This document shows positions 33,909 to 42,600 of a stretch of DNA of 45,455 nucleotides, one piece after another; within the stretch, counting starts at the first letter, position 1; every line of letters begins with the position of its first letter. Position numbers and translations under genes: made by a program. Under the pieces are notes generated by a model. That model did not search any database. It was not told the origin of the DNA and was given only the letters and a program-made list of their open reading frames with translations. The stretch spans positions 1 to 45,455 of the forward strand of contig CAJUDC010000002.1 in the NCBI GenBank assembly GCA_910584955.1, read 5' to 3'. Source of the stretch: an uncultured Paraprevotella sp. (GTDB lineage: Bacteria > Bacteroidota > Bacteroidia > Bacteroidales > Bacteroidaceae).

Positions 33909-35633
33909 ATGAACTACAGATGGAACTACGAATCTCCTACCCCCGAACAACAGGAAGCAGCTAAAGCGTTGGCCAAGGAGCTCGGCATCAATCCGGTGCT
34001 GGGCAAATTGCTTCTGGATCGCGGCATCGGAAGTGCCGCCGAAGCCAGACGTTTTTTCCGTCCGCAGCTTAATGAGCTGCTGAATCCGTTCCTGTTTAAG
34101 GATATGGGCAAAGCTGTGAACAGGCTTAACGAAGCCCTGGGACGCAAGGAACGGATATTGGTTTACGGAGATTATGATGTAGACGGATGCACGGCAGTGG
34201 CACTCGTCTATAAATTCTTGCAACAATTTTATTCCAACATCGACTACTACATTCCCGACCGTTATGAGGAAGGATACGGCGTATCCGTCAAGGGAGTGGA
34301 CTACGCCCGGGAAACGGGGGTCAAACTGATCATCGTGCTGGACTGCGGTATCAAAGCCGTGGAAGAGATTGCCTATGCCAAAGAACAGGGCATCGATTTC
34401 ATCATTTGCGACCACCACGTGCCCGACGACATATTGCCCCCTGCCGTAGCCATCCTGAACGCCAAACGGCGGGATGCCACTTATCCTTACCCGCACCTGT
34501 CGGGATGCGGGGTAGGTTTCAAATTCATGCAAGCCTTTGCCCAAAGCAACGGAATCGAGTTCAGCCAGCTGATACCGTTGTTGGACCTGTGCGCCGTCAG
34601 TATCGCATCGGACATTGTGCCCATCCTGGGCGAGAACCGTATCTTGGCCTATCACGGTCTCAGACAGCTCAACTCCAACCCGAGCATCGGTCTGAAAGCC
34701 ATCATCGACATCTGCGGCCTGACCGACCGTGAGATTACCATGAGCGACATCATTTTCAAGATCGGTCCCCGCATCAACGCTTCCGGCCGTATCCAAAACG
34801 GGAAAGAAGCCGTTGCACTGCTCATCGAACGGGATTATAACCCGGCGTTCGAGAAGGCCGCACAGATCAATTACTACAACGAACAGCGAAAGGATCTGGA
34901 CAAATCCATGACGGAGGAGGCCAACTCCATTGTCGACAAGCTGGACCACAGCCGCGAACAGCGCTCGATTGTCATCTACAACGAAGAATGGCACAAAGGC
35001 GTTATCGGCATCGTAGCTTCGCGTCTGACCGAAGTCTATTACCGTCCTTCGGTAGTACTGACCCGCACCAACGACCTGGCCACGGGTTCAGCCCGTTCGG
35101 TAGCCGGTTTCGACGTGTACAAGGCGATTGAAAGTTGTCGCGACCTGCTTGAAAATTTCGGCGGACACACATACGCCGCAGGCCTTTCGATGAAAGTGGA
35201 GAACGTACCCGAGTTTACCCGACGCTTCGAGGCATACGTAGAGCAGCATATTCTGCCCGAACAGACGTACGCGATACTCAATATCGACGGCAAACTGGAC
35301 TTCCGGGAAATCACCCATCGGTTCTACAACGACCTGAAACGCTTTATGCCATTCGGCCCTGAAAATCCCAAACCGCTGTTCTGTACGCTCCGGGTGTACG
35401 ACTACGGCACCAGCAAAGTGGTGGGCCGCGAGCAGGAGCATATCAAACTGGAACTGGTGGACAACAAGAGCAACAATGTCATGAACGGTATTGCCTTCGG
35501 ACAAAGTTCGCAGGCCCGGTACATCAAAACCAAACAGGCCTTCGACATTTGCTATACCGTAGAGGAGAACACACACAAACGCGGTGAAGTGCAGTTGCAA
35601 ATCGAAGACATACGCCCCACCGGCAAAGAATAA
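33909..35633 (+). CDS. recJ: Single-stranded-DNA-specific exonuclease RecJ
   Basis: 5'-3' exonuclease of the RecF pathway and of mismatch and base-excision repair. From the Met at 33909 it has 574 residues: the DHH phosphoesterase motifs DYDVDG (88-93), D145 in LDCG and DHH (168-170), the GPRINASGR block, the DHHA1 motif GGHTYAAGL (about 418-426), and a C-terminal OB-fold domain. The frame extends back to 33813, but those codons cover the promoter and leader hairpin and are not conserved. recQ2 starts 25 bp downstream, which fits joint end processing by RecQ and RecJ. Confidence 0.96.
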   Translation: MNYRWNYESPTPEQQEAAKALAKELGINPVLGKLLLDRGIGSAAEARRFFRPQLNELLNPFLFKDMGKAVNRLNEALGRKERILVYGDYDVDGCTAVALVYKFLQQFYSNIDYYIPDRYEEGYGVSVKGVDYARETGVKLIIVLDCGIKAVEEIAYAKEQGIDFIICDHHVPDDILPPAVAILNAKRRDATYPYPHLSGCGVGFKFMQAFAQSNGIEFSQLIPLLDLCAVSIASDIVPILGENRILAYHGLRQLNSNPSIGLKAIIDICGLTDREITMSDIIFKIGPRINASGRIQNGKEAVALLIERDYNPAFEKAAQINYYNEQRKDLDKSMTEEANSIVDKLDHSREQRSIVIYNEEWHKGVIGIVASRLTEVYYRPSVVLTRTNDLATGSARSVAGFDVYKAIESCRDLLENFGGHTYAAGLSMKVENVPEFTRRFEAYVEQHILPEQTYAILNIDGKLDFREITHRFYNDLKRFMPFGPENPKPLFCTLRVYDYGTSKVVGREQEHIKLELVDNKSNNVMNGIAFGQSSQARYIKTKQAFDICYTVEENTHKRGEVQLQIEDIRPTGKE

Positions 35634-35658
35634 CGCATCCGGCTCAGCCCAACCATTC

Positions 35659-37575
35659 ATGGAAGACGACCGTTACCTTTCCATCCTGCGCCGGTACTGG
35701 GGATATGCCGATTTTCGCGGCATACAGCGCGACATCATCGAAAGCATCGGCAGCGGACACGACACCTTGGGACTGATGCCTACAGGCGGCGGCAAGTCGG
35801 TGACTTTCCAGGTACCGGCCTTGGCGCAGGAGGGCATCTGCCTTGTCGTCACACCGCTCATCGCTTTGATGAAAGACCAGGTACAGCAGCTGCGCCGGCG
35901 CGGCATCAAAGCGGCGGCCGTCTACTCCGGTCTTTCGCGCGAGGAAATTATCGTCACGTTGGAGAACTGCATCTTCGGAGGCTACAAATTTTTGTACATC
36001 TCGCCCGAGCGACTGGCCTCCGAGCTGTTTCAGACCAAGCTACGGCACATGCAGGTGAGCTTTATCACGGTGGACGAAGCACACTGCATCTCGCAATGGG
36101 GCTATGAATTCCGCCCGTCCTACACGCAAATTGCCGGCATCAGAGAGCAGCTTCCCGATGCGCCGGTACTGGCCCTGACCGCCACAGCCACGCCGGATGT
36201 AGTGACGGACATACAGCGGCAACTGAAATTCCGCGAGGCAAACGTATTCCGCATGAGCTTCGAGCGTGCCAACCTGTCGTATGTAGTGCGCCCCACGGAA
36301 GACAAAAATGCGGAACTTTTCCACATACTGAGCAGTGTGAGCGGACCGGCCATCGTATACACGCGTAGCCGCAAGGGCACCAAGGAACTGGCCGGCGAAC
36401 TGACCGCCCAAGGATTCTCCGCCACCTTCTACCATGCCGGCTTGAATGCAGCCGAAAAGGACCGCCGCCAGGATGAATGGCAACAGGGCCGGACACGTGT
36501 GATGGTGGCCACCAATGCGTTCGGCATGGGCATCGACAAGGCGGATGTACGCCTGGTGGTGCACATGGAGCTGCCCGACTCACCGGAGGCTTATTTTCAA
36601 GAAGCGGGACGCGCAGGACGCGACGGACAAAAGGCATACGCCGTGCTGCTCTACCACAAAGGCGACCGCAGCAAACTGTTGCGCCGCATCCCCGACACCT
36701 ATCCCGATCCGGCCTTTATCCGCACCGTCTACGAGCATCTTTGTTATTACTACCAACTGGCCATGGGAGACGGCTTCAACGTCACCTATGAATTCAATCT
36801 CGACGAATTCTGCCGCAATTTCAAGCACTTCCCCGTGCCCGTCGAAAGCGCCTTGCACCTGCTTAGCCGAGCCGGATACATCGAATACACCGAAGAACAG
36901 GAAAACGCCTCCCGGCTGATGTTCCTTCTTCGACGCGACGACCTGTACCGCATCCGGGAACAGAGCGCCGGACACGAACGCCTCATCCAGTGGGTGCTGC
37001 GAAGCTACGGAGGCCTGTTCAGCGATTACGTCTATATCGACGAGAATCTGCTGGCCCGGCTGACCGATCAGACACCGCAACAGGTATACGAACAGCTCAC
37101 GGCCCTGAGCCGGCAACGTATCCTGCATTACATCCCGCGCAAACGCACGCCTTACATCACCTTCACATGCAAACGGATGGAAACCGAACGCATCGTCTTT
37201 CCACCGGCCGTCTACGAAGACCGGAAGAAGGCTTACAAAGAACGTATCGACGCCATGCTGACTTATGCCACAGAGGAAGACCGGTGTCGCAGTATGTTGC
37301 TGCTGCACTATTTCGGCGATACCGATGCCGCCCCCTGCGGCCACTGCGACGTGTGTCTGCAACAGCACAATAGCGGGTTGCGGCACGGAGAGTATGAAAG
37401 CATCCGCTCACATATCCTGCGACAGACGGAAGGGCAAAGCATTCCGCCCGACGAGATTCGGATCGACGGACACTCCCGGGAAGATATCCGGGCCGTACTC
37501 CGCTTCATGGTGCAGGAAGAAGAACTGGTGCTCCGGGACGGGACCGTCAGCCGACAGCCGGGCATCCCCCAATAA
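35659..37575 (+). CDS. Second RecQ-family DNA helicase (short form, no HRDC)
   Basis: ATP-dependent 3'-5' helicase, 638 residues. It has the P-loop PTGGGKS (41-47), DEAH (139-142), QEAGRAGRDG in motif VI, and the RecQ zinc site C543, C560, C563 and C566 (PCGHCDVC). Unlike the RecQ at 884-3064 it has no HRDC domain; a long insert rather than a canonical RQC order precedes the zinc site, and a short winged-helix-like tail ends the protein. I chose the Met at 35659 since the longer frame overlaps recJ. The operon with recJ suggests a dedicated RecQ-RecJ resection unit. Confidence 0.93.
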   Translation: MEDDRYLSILRRYWGYADFRGIQRDIIESIGSGHDTLGLMPTGGGKSVTFQVPALAQEGICLVVTPLIALMKDQVQQLRRRGIKAAAVYSGLSREEIIVTLENCIFGGYKFLYISPERLASELFQTKLRHMQVSFITVDEAHCISQWGYEFRPSYTQIAGIREQLPDAPVLALTATATPDVVTDIQRQLKFREANVFRMSFERANLSYVVRPTEDKNAELFHILSSVSGPAIVYTRSRKGTKELAGELTAQGFSATFYHAGLNAAEKDRRQDEWQQGRTRVMVATNAFGMGIDKADVRLVVHMELPDSPEAYFQEAGRAGRDGQKAYAVLLYHKGDRSKLLRRIPDTYPDPAFIRTVYEHLCYYYQLAMGDGFNVTYEFNLDEFCRNFKHFPVPVESALHLLSRAGYIEYTEEQENASRLMFLLRRDDLYRIREQSAGHERLIQWVLRSYGGLFSDYVYIDENLLARLTDQTPQQVYEQLTALSRQRILHYIPRKRTPYITFTCKRMETERIVFPPAVYEDRKKAYKERIDAMLTYATEEDRCRSMLLLHYFGDTDAAPCGHCDVCLQQHNSGLRHGEYESIRSHILRQTEGQSIPPDEIRIDGHSREDIRAVLRFMVQEEELVLRDGTVSRQPGIPQ

Positions 37576-37617
37576 CCAATTGAACAACCACCTTTCACCC
37601 TTAACCCCTAACCGATC

Positions 37618-39204
37618 ATGAACCACACGACGCCCCGAAAATGGTGGACTGTAGCCGCCACAGCTGTTCTTCCCCTCTCTGCGAACGCACAGACGGCACA
37701 AACGCCGGATACCCGCCAACCGGACAAGCCCAACATCATCCTGTTTCTGGTAGACGATATGGGCTGGCAAGACACGTCGGTCCCCTTCTGGAACCGGCGT
37801 ACATCCTACAACGATACTTTTGAAACGCCTCACATGGAACGCCTTGCCGCCCGAGGCATGAAATTTACCCAGGCCTACGCTTGCAGCATCAGTTCGGCCA
37901 CCCGATGCAGTCTGCTCACCGGGGCCAATGCCGCCCGTCACGGCGTGACAAACTGGACCCTGGAGAAAAACCGAAGCACGGACCTGAAAAGCCCTACGGT
38001 GATTACCGACGGCTGGGACGTCAACGGTATATGCCGCGTGCCGGGCACCCCGTCCACCTATGTCAGTCCGGCTTTCGTCGACAAGCTTCGCCAAGCCGGC
38101 TATCACACCATCCACTGCGGCAAGGCACATTTCGGCGCCATCGACACCCCGGGCGAAAGTCCTCATCACTGGGGCTTTGAGGTAAACATTGCCGGACATG
38201 CCGCCGGAGGACTGGCCACTTATCTGAGCGAGAAAAACTACGGCCACACGCGGGACGGCCGTCCCTATGCCCTGAATGCCATACCGGGCTTGGACAAATA
38301 CTGGGGCACAGGGGTGTTCGCCACCGAAGCGCTCACGCGCGAAGCGATCAAAGCCCTCGACAAATCCCGGCAATACGAACAGCCTTTCTTTCTGTATATG
38401 GCTCATTATGCCGTACATATCCCCATCGACAAAGACATGCGTTTCTATCCCAAATACCGCGACCGTGGACTGAGCGAGAAGGAAGCGGCCTACGCCTCGC
38501 TCGTCGAAGGGATGGACAAAAGCCTTGGCGACCTGATGAACTGGGTGGACGAGAACGGATTGACGGACAACACCATCATCCTGTTCATGAGCGACAACGG
38601 CGGACTGGCCACCGACCCGGGCTGGCGCGACGGACAACCGTACACGCAAAACCATCCGCTCGACTGCGGCAAAGGCTCGCTCCACGAAGGAGGCATACGC
38701 GTCCCGATGATCGTATCATGGCCCGGAGTGACCGCCCCCGGAAGCACATGCGGAAGGTATGTGATCATCGAGGACTACTATCCTTCACTGCTCGACATGG
38801 CCGGGGTGAAAACGTCCGGTCGTAACAAGGGGGTCGACGGGCGCAGTTTCGTACCGTTGCTGCGGCAAACCGGCGACCCGTCCAAGGGCAGAGCCCTCAT
38901 CTGGAACTATCCTCATATCTGGGGGAACAGCGGACCGGGCATCAACCTGAACTGCGCCATACGCAAGGACGAATGGAAACTGATCTATTATTACGAAACC
39001 GGACGAAAAGAGCTATTCAACATACCGGACGACATCGGTGAAACAAAGAATCTGGCTTCGCAGCGTCCCGACATCGTGAAACGCCTTTCGGCCGAACTGG
39101 GGAAAGCGCTCCGCAAGATGAACGCTCATCGCCCCACCTTCAGAGCCAGCGGGAACCCCTGTCCCTGGCCCGACGAAATACAGGTGCCCCGAAACGGCGA
39201 ATAA
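37618..39204 (+). CDS. Secreted S1-family sulfatase (Ser-type)
   Basis: Removes sulfate esters from glycans; 528 residues with a signal peptide ending at SANAQ. The alkaline-phosphatase fold begins NIILFLVDDMGW with metal ligands D46 and D47. The formylglycine motif reads S92-S-A-T-R-C-S-L-L-T-G, so the modified residue would be a serine (matured by an anaerobic radical-SAM enzyme) and the usual proline at +2 is alanine. The late metal site SDNGG and the lysine-containing DCGKGSLHEGGIRVP block are present. Substrate unknown. It begins 42 bp after recQ2 with no promoter or terminator seen between, though a functional link is doubtful. Confidence 0.92.
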   Translation: MNHTTPRKWWTVAATAVLPLSANAQTAQTPDTRQPDKPNIILFLVDDMGWQDTSVPFWNRRTSYNDTFETPHMERLAARGMKFTQAYACSISSATRCSLLTGANAARHGVTNWTLEKNRSTDLKSPTVITDGWDVNGICRVPGTPSTYVSPAFVDKLRQAGYHTIHCGKAHFGAIDTPGESPHHWGFEVNIAGHAAGGLATYLSEKNYGHTRDGRPYALNAIPGLDKYWGTGVFATEALTREAIKALDKSRQYEQPFFLYMAHYAVHIPIDKDMRFYPKYRDRGLSEKEAAYASLVEGMDKSLGDLMNWVDENGLTDNTIILFMSDNGGLATDPGWRDGQPYTQNHPLDCGKGSLHEGGIRVPMIVSWPGVTAPGSTCGRYVIIEDYYPSLLDMAGVKTSGRNKGVDGRSFVPLLRQTGDPSKGRALIWNYPHIWGNSGPGINLNCAIRKDEWKLIYYYETGRKELFNIPDDIGETKNLASQRPDIVKRLSAELGKALRKMNAHRPTFRASGNPCPWPDEIQVPRNGE

Positions 39205-39225
39205 AAGAGCAGCCGAGGGCCGCCT

Positions 39226-39257
39226 CTTGACAAGAGCCTAAAAATGTTGTATATTTG
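39226..39257 (+). promoter_or_regulatory. Strong promoter of the small transcription unit
   Basis: -7 box TATATTTG (39250-39257) with CTTG (39226-39229) 20 bp upstream fits the Bacteroides consensus. The same bases also spell TTGACA (39227-39232), 17 bp, TATATT (39250-39255), a textbook sigma-70 promoter. A 13-bp palindrome CTCTTG-A-CAAGAG (39224-39236) covers the upstream box and may be an operator. Confidence 0.75.
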
Positions 39258-39287
39258 CCATATCGAATCAAACAAAACATCCGAATC

Positions 39288-39386
39288 ATGGCCGCACATC
39301 GTCAACATATTTCATTCTATTTCTTATCCCCGAGCTATTCCGCCGTAAGAAAGAGACGATCGCTGCGCCCGGTTACCGATAAATAG
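39288..39386 (+). CDS. Putative 32-residue basic peptide
   Basis: ATG at 39288 to TAG at 39384-39386 encodes 32 residues beginning MAAHRQHISFYFLSP and ending VRKRRSLRPVTDK. It has an aromatic centre (SFYFLSPSYS) and a strongly basic second half. It lies about 25 nt after the predicted transcript start and ends 18 nt before the terminator stem. It may be a genuine microprotein, a leader peptide that reads aromatic codons, or chance within a small RNA. No family recognised. Confidence 0.4.
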   Translation: MAAHRQHISFYFLSPSYSAVRKRRSLRPVTDK

Positions 39387-39404
39387 AGGCAAGCACATAC
39401 ATGC

Positions 39405-39441
39405 AAAGCCCTCGGTTTGTATGAAACAAACCGAGGGCTTT
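39405..39441 (+). terminator. Terminator of the small unit
   Basis: Perfect 16-bp stem AAAGCCCTCGGTTTGT (39405-39420) with its complement (39426-39441), a 5-nt loop, then TTCG. The A/T-rich ends give a T-run on the plus strand. It can also work weakly for the minus-strand efflux operon. Confidence 0.85.
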
Positions 39442-39669
39442 TTCGTTGATTTTCCTGCGCAGGCCGCTCGTTTCTGCTGCGCACCGCTGCAAAAAGTCGT
39501 GAGCAAACCGTAACAACGCGGCGGGCAACACTGCCGAACGGGCTCCCGGACAGGCCGAAAACCGAGGGGCACCGCTTCACATACGCTCCTTATCGGGCTT
39601 TCTTCGTGCCGGAGACAAGACAGCAAGAGTTAGTCATTCTTCAGGAAAATTCCTAATCCTGACATATTC
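39442..39669. other. Intergenic region, nothing recognised
   Basis: G+C-rich stretch between the small unit and the end of the efflux gene. A 100-codon minus-strand frame crosses it but also spans the terminator and small ORF, and has no protein-like features. No hairpin with a T tail directly after the efflux stop codon was found. Confidence 0.4.
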
Positions 39670-42600
39670 TCACCATGCCGCCGCCTCCAATTCAGCCTGC
39701 GCCTGCCGGAAATCCCGTTCGGCGGCCCAGGCCTGCTCCATGGCTTCGTACAACTGCCCCACTTCCGTGAGATAGTCCAGCAGGCTCAGACTACCGGCTT
39801 CCAGCGCCTTTCGCAACAGCGGAGCGGAGTTGGCCTGCTGCAAAGCATTCCGGTAATCGGTTGCCACCGCCTGCAAAGCCAATGCCCTACGGTAAAGCCC
39901 TTCCAGCCGTACCCTTAACTGCAACCGGGCGTCCGCCTCACGGTGCTGCGCCGCCACCACAGCGGCCCGTCCCTGCTTCAGACGTGTCTTCGTGCCCCAC
40001 AGCGGCACGGACAGACCTACCGCCACGCCCCGGAAGCCCTCACCGGTGGTCCGTTCGGACATGTAGCCCACCGACAGCGGCGGAATGGCCTCCCGCCGGA
40101 TGCGACGCATCTGCTCCCGGTTCAGCGCCACATCCTCACCGGCCTGGCGCAAAAGCGGATGCACGGTCGCCACACCGGCATACCATGTATCGAAGTCTTC
40201 CGGCAGCAGGTGACGTTCGTCGTACATCGTGTCGGCGAAGAGCACCTCCTTACCTCCGTTCAGCGCGCGCAACTCGTCCAACAGCAACTGCCGTTCGGCC
40301 TCGGCCCGGGTCCGGTCGGCCCGACAAGCCACGGCATTCATCCGGGCCTTGTTCACTTCCAGGCTCGTGGCGGCTCCCCGTTTCAGTTTGGTTTCATACC
40401 CCTCGACCAGTTGTTGCGCCTCTTCCGCCCTGACGGACAGCATGCGCACATTGCGGTTGGCAAAAACCACATCCAGCAAACGACGTCCGGCTTCCAGACG
40501 CACAGCGTTCCGGTCCTGCCGGTATTGCCATCCGGCCATTTTGTCCCGGCTCCGCGACACACGACGCTTGCTGCCCGTCAGCGTAGCCCAGTCGAGCGTC
40601 TGCATCACGGATACATCCTTGCGCACATCACCGCTCCCTTGCGTGCCCCACAGGTAATGAAACTCCACTTCCGGGTCGCTCCACGCCCGCTCGGAACGGT
40701 TCTCCAACCGCTGCACCTCCTGTTCGGCCCGTAAAGTCCGCAACAGGGTATTATTGTTCTCAATGGTATCCAGCCAGGCCTCCAACCGGTCCGAGGACTG
40801 TGCCGATGCGGGCAGGGACCCCGCGAACAGCAACACCGCCGCTCCCGCAACGCCCGTAAGCAGACGGCGCCCCCGTCCGTCCCCGTCCGGTGCCGGACGT
40901 TCACCGCCCTTTCCGCTACGGTGTTGAACGATCAGATACATCACCGGTATGACAAATCCGTTCAACAACGTACTGCTCAACAGACCGCCCAGCATCACCT
41001 TGGCCATCGGGCTTTGTATCTCATTACCGGGAAGATCGTCGCCTATGACCAACGGGATCAAGGCCAAGGCCGAAGTAAGCGCCGTCATGATGATAGGATT
41101 CAACCGGTCGGCCGACCCCTGAAGCACACTTTCGGACAAGCTCATTCCTCCACGATGCAGATCGTTGTATCTGTCGATAAGCAAAATACCGTTGCGAGTG
41201 GCAATGCCGAACAAGGATATGAAGCCGATCACCGCCGGAATGCTCACCACCCCGTCGGACATCCAAAGGGCAAGCACACCGCCAATCAGCGCCAACGGCA
41301 GATTAAGCAACACCACTCCGGCCTGAGGCAGACTGCGAAACTGATAATAAAGCAAGACAAAGATAATGAATACGGACAGCAAGGACGTCAGGCCCAACAT
41401 ACGCGAGGCAGCTTGCTCGCTTTCAAACTGTCCGCCATATTCCACCCGGTAACCGTCGGGCATCGGTACTTCGCGTTCGATACGTTCCCGAATATCGTTC
41501 ACCACGCTCCGCAAATCACGACCGGCCACATTGGCCGAGATCACGACTTTACGCGCCACATTCTCACGATTGATGGTATTGGGACCGACAGCCGAGGTAA
41601 TCTCGGCCAATGTCTCCAGCGCCACCTTCCCGGACGGCGTATCCACCGTCAACCCGCGAATAGCCGCCAGAGTGGCACGATGCTCCTCGTCCGCTTTCAC
41701 CGTCAGGTCGAAAGCCCGGTCGTCTTCATACACCTGCCCGACCACACGGCCCCCCAGCCAGACCTCTACCCAGTCGGCAAATTCCGCCGGACTTACACCG
41801 TATTTGGCCAGCATCGCCCGGCGGGGCTTGATGCGAAGCTGAGGACGTTCCACCTGCTGCTCCACATTCAGATCGGCCACTCCTTCCACATCGGACACAG
41901 CCGCCTTGATGCGGTTACCCAACCGATACATCCGGTTCAGATCCGGGCCGAACAGTTTAATGGCTATATTGGCCTGCGTACCGCTCAACATAGCGTCGAT
42001 GCGGTGCGAAATGGGTTGCCCGATTTCCACATTGACACCCGCCAGACCGGACAGTTTGTGACGCACCTCGTCCATAACCTCCGCCCGACTGCGTCCGGTC
42101 AGTTCAAAAGGAGCTTCGATCTCGGAGGTGTTTACTCCCAGCGAATGCTCGTCCAACTCGGCACGTCCCGTCTTCCGGGCCACAGTGACGATCTCGGGAA
42201 CCGACAACAGCAAGCGCTCCGCTTCGCGCCCGATACGGTCGCTTTCTTCGAGCGAAACACCGGGCAACGTACTGACATTCACAGTAAAGGAGCCTTCATT
42301 GAAAGGAGGAAGGAAACTTCTTCCCAAGGTAAAGAATACCCCTAACGCCAAAGCCACAGCCAGTCCCGTAGCCGCCAACACCGTTTTGCGATGACGCAAA
42401 ACCCCTTGCAGCAAACGTACGTAGCCGCCTTTCAAACGACACACCCAACGGGGTTCGCCGACCGGTTTCGAAGCGGAGCGTTTGCCACCGGTTCCCAGCA
42501 TGTAGCTGCACAAAACAGGAGTGAGCGTAAGCGCCACCGCCGTACTGGCAAACAACGACACGATAAAAGCCACTCCTAACGGCATCAGCATGCGCCCCTC

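Larger units (their letters stand above)
39263..39445 (+). ncRNA. Predicted roughly 180-nt transcript (small RNA or small mRNA)
   Basis: The unit is bounded by the promoter at 39226-39257 and the intrinsic terminator at 39405-39441, with no larger gene inside and none downstream on this strand (the next gene is on the minus strand). It contains the 32-codon ORF 39288-39386. I do not recognise it as 6S RNA, tmRNA, SRP RNA or RNase P RNA. Start and end are estimates. Confidence 0.55.

Noticed and set aside
37408..38685. 425-codon minus-strand frame opposite the sulfatase
   Set aside because: Antisense shadow; the sulfatase frame holds the full conserved motif set.
39324..39626. 100-codon minus-strand frame after the efflux operon
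   Set aside because: It spans the terminator hairpin and the small ORF, is Cys/Arg-rich without pattern, and has no promoter.
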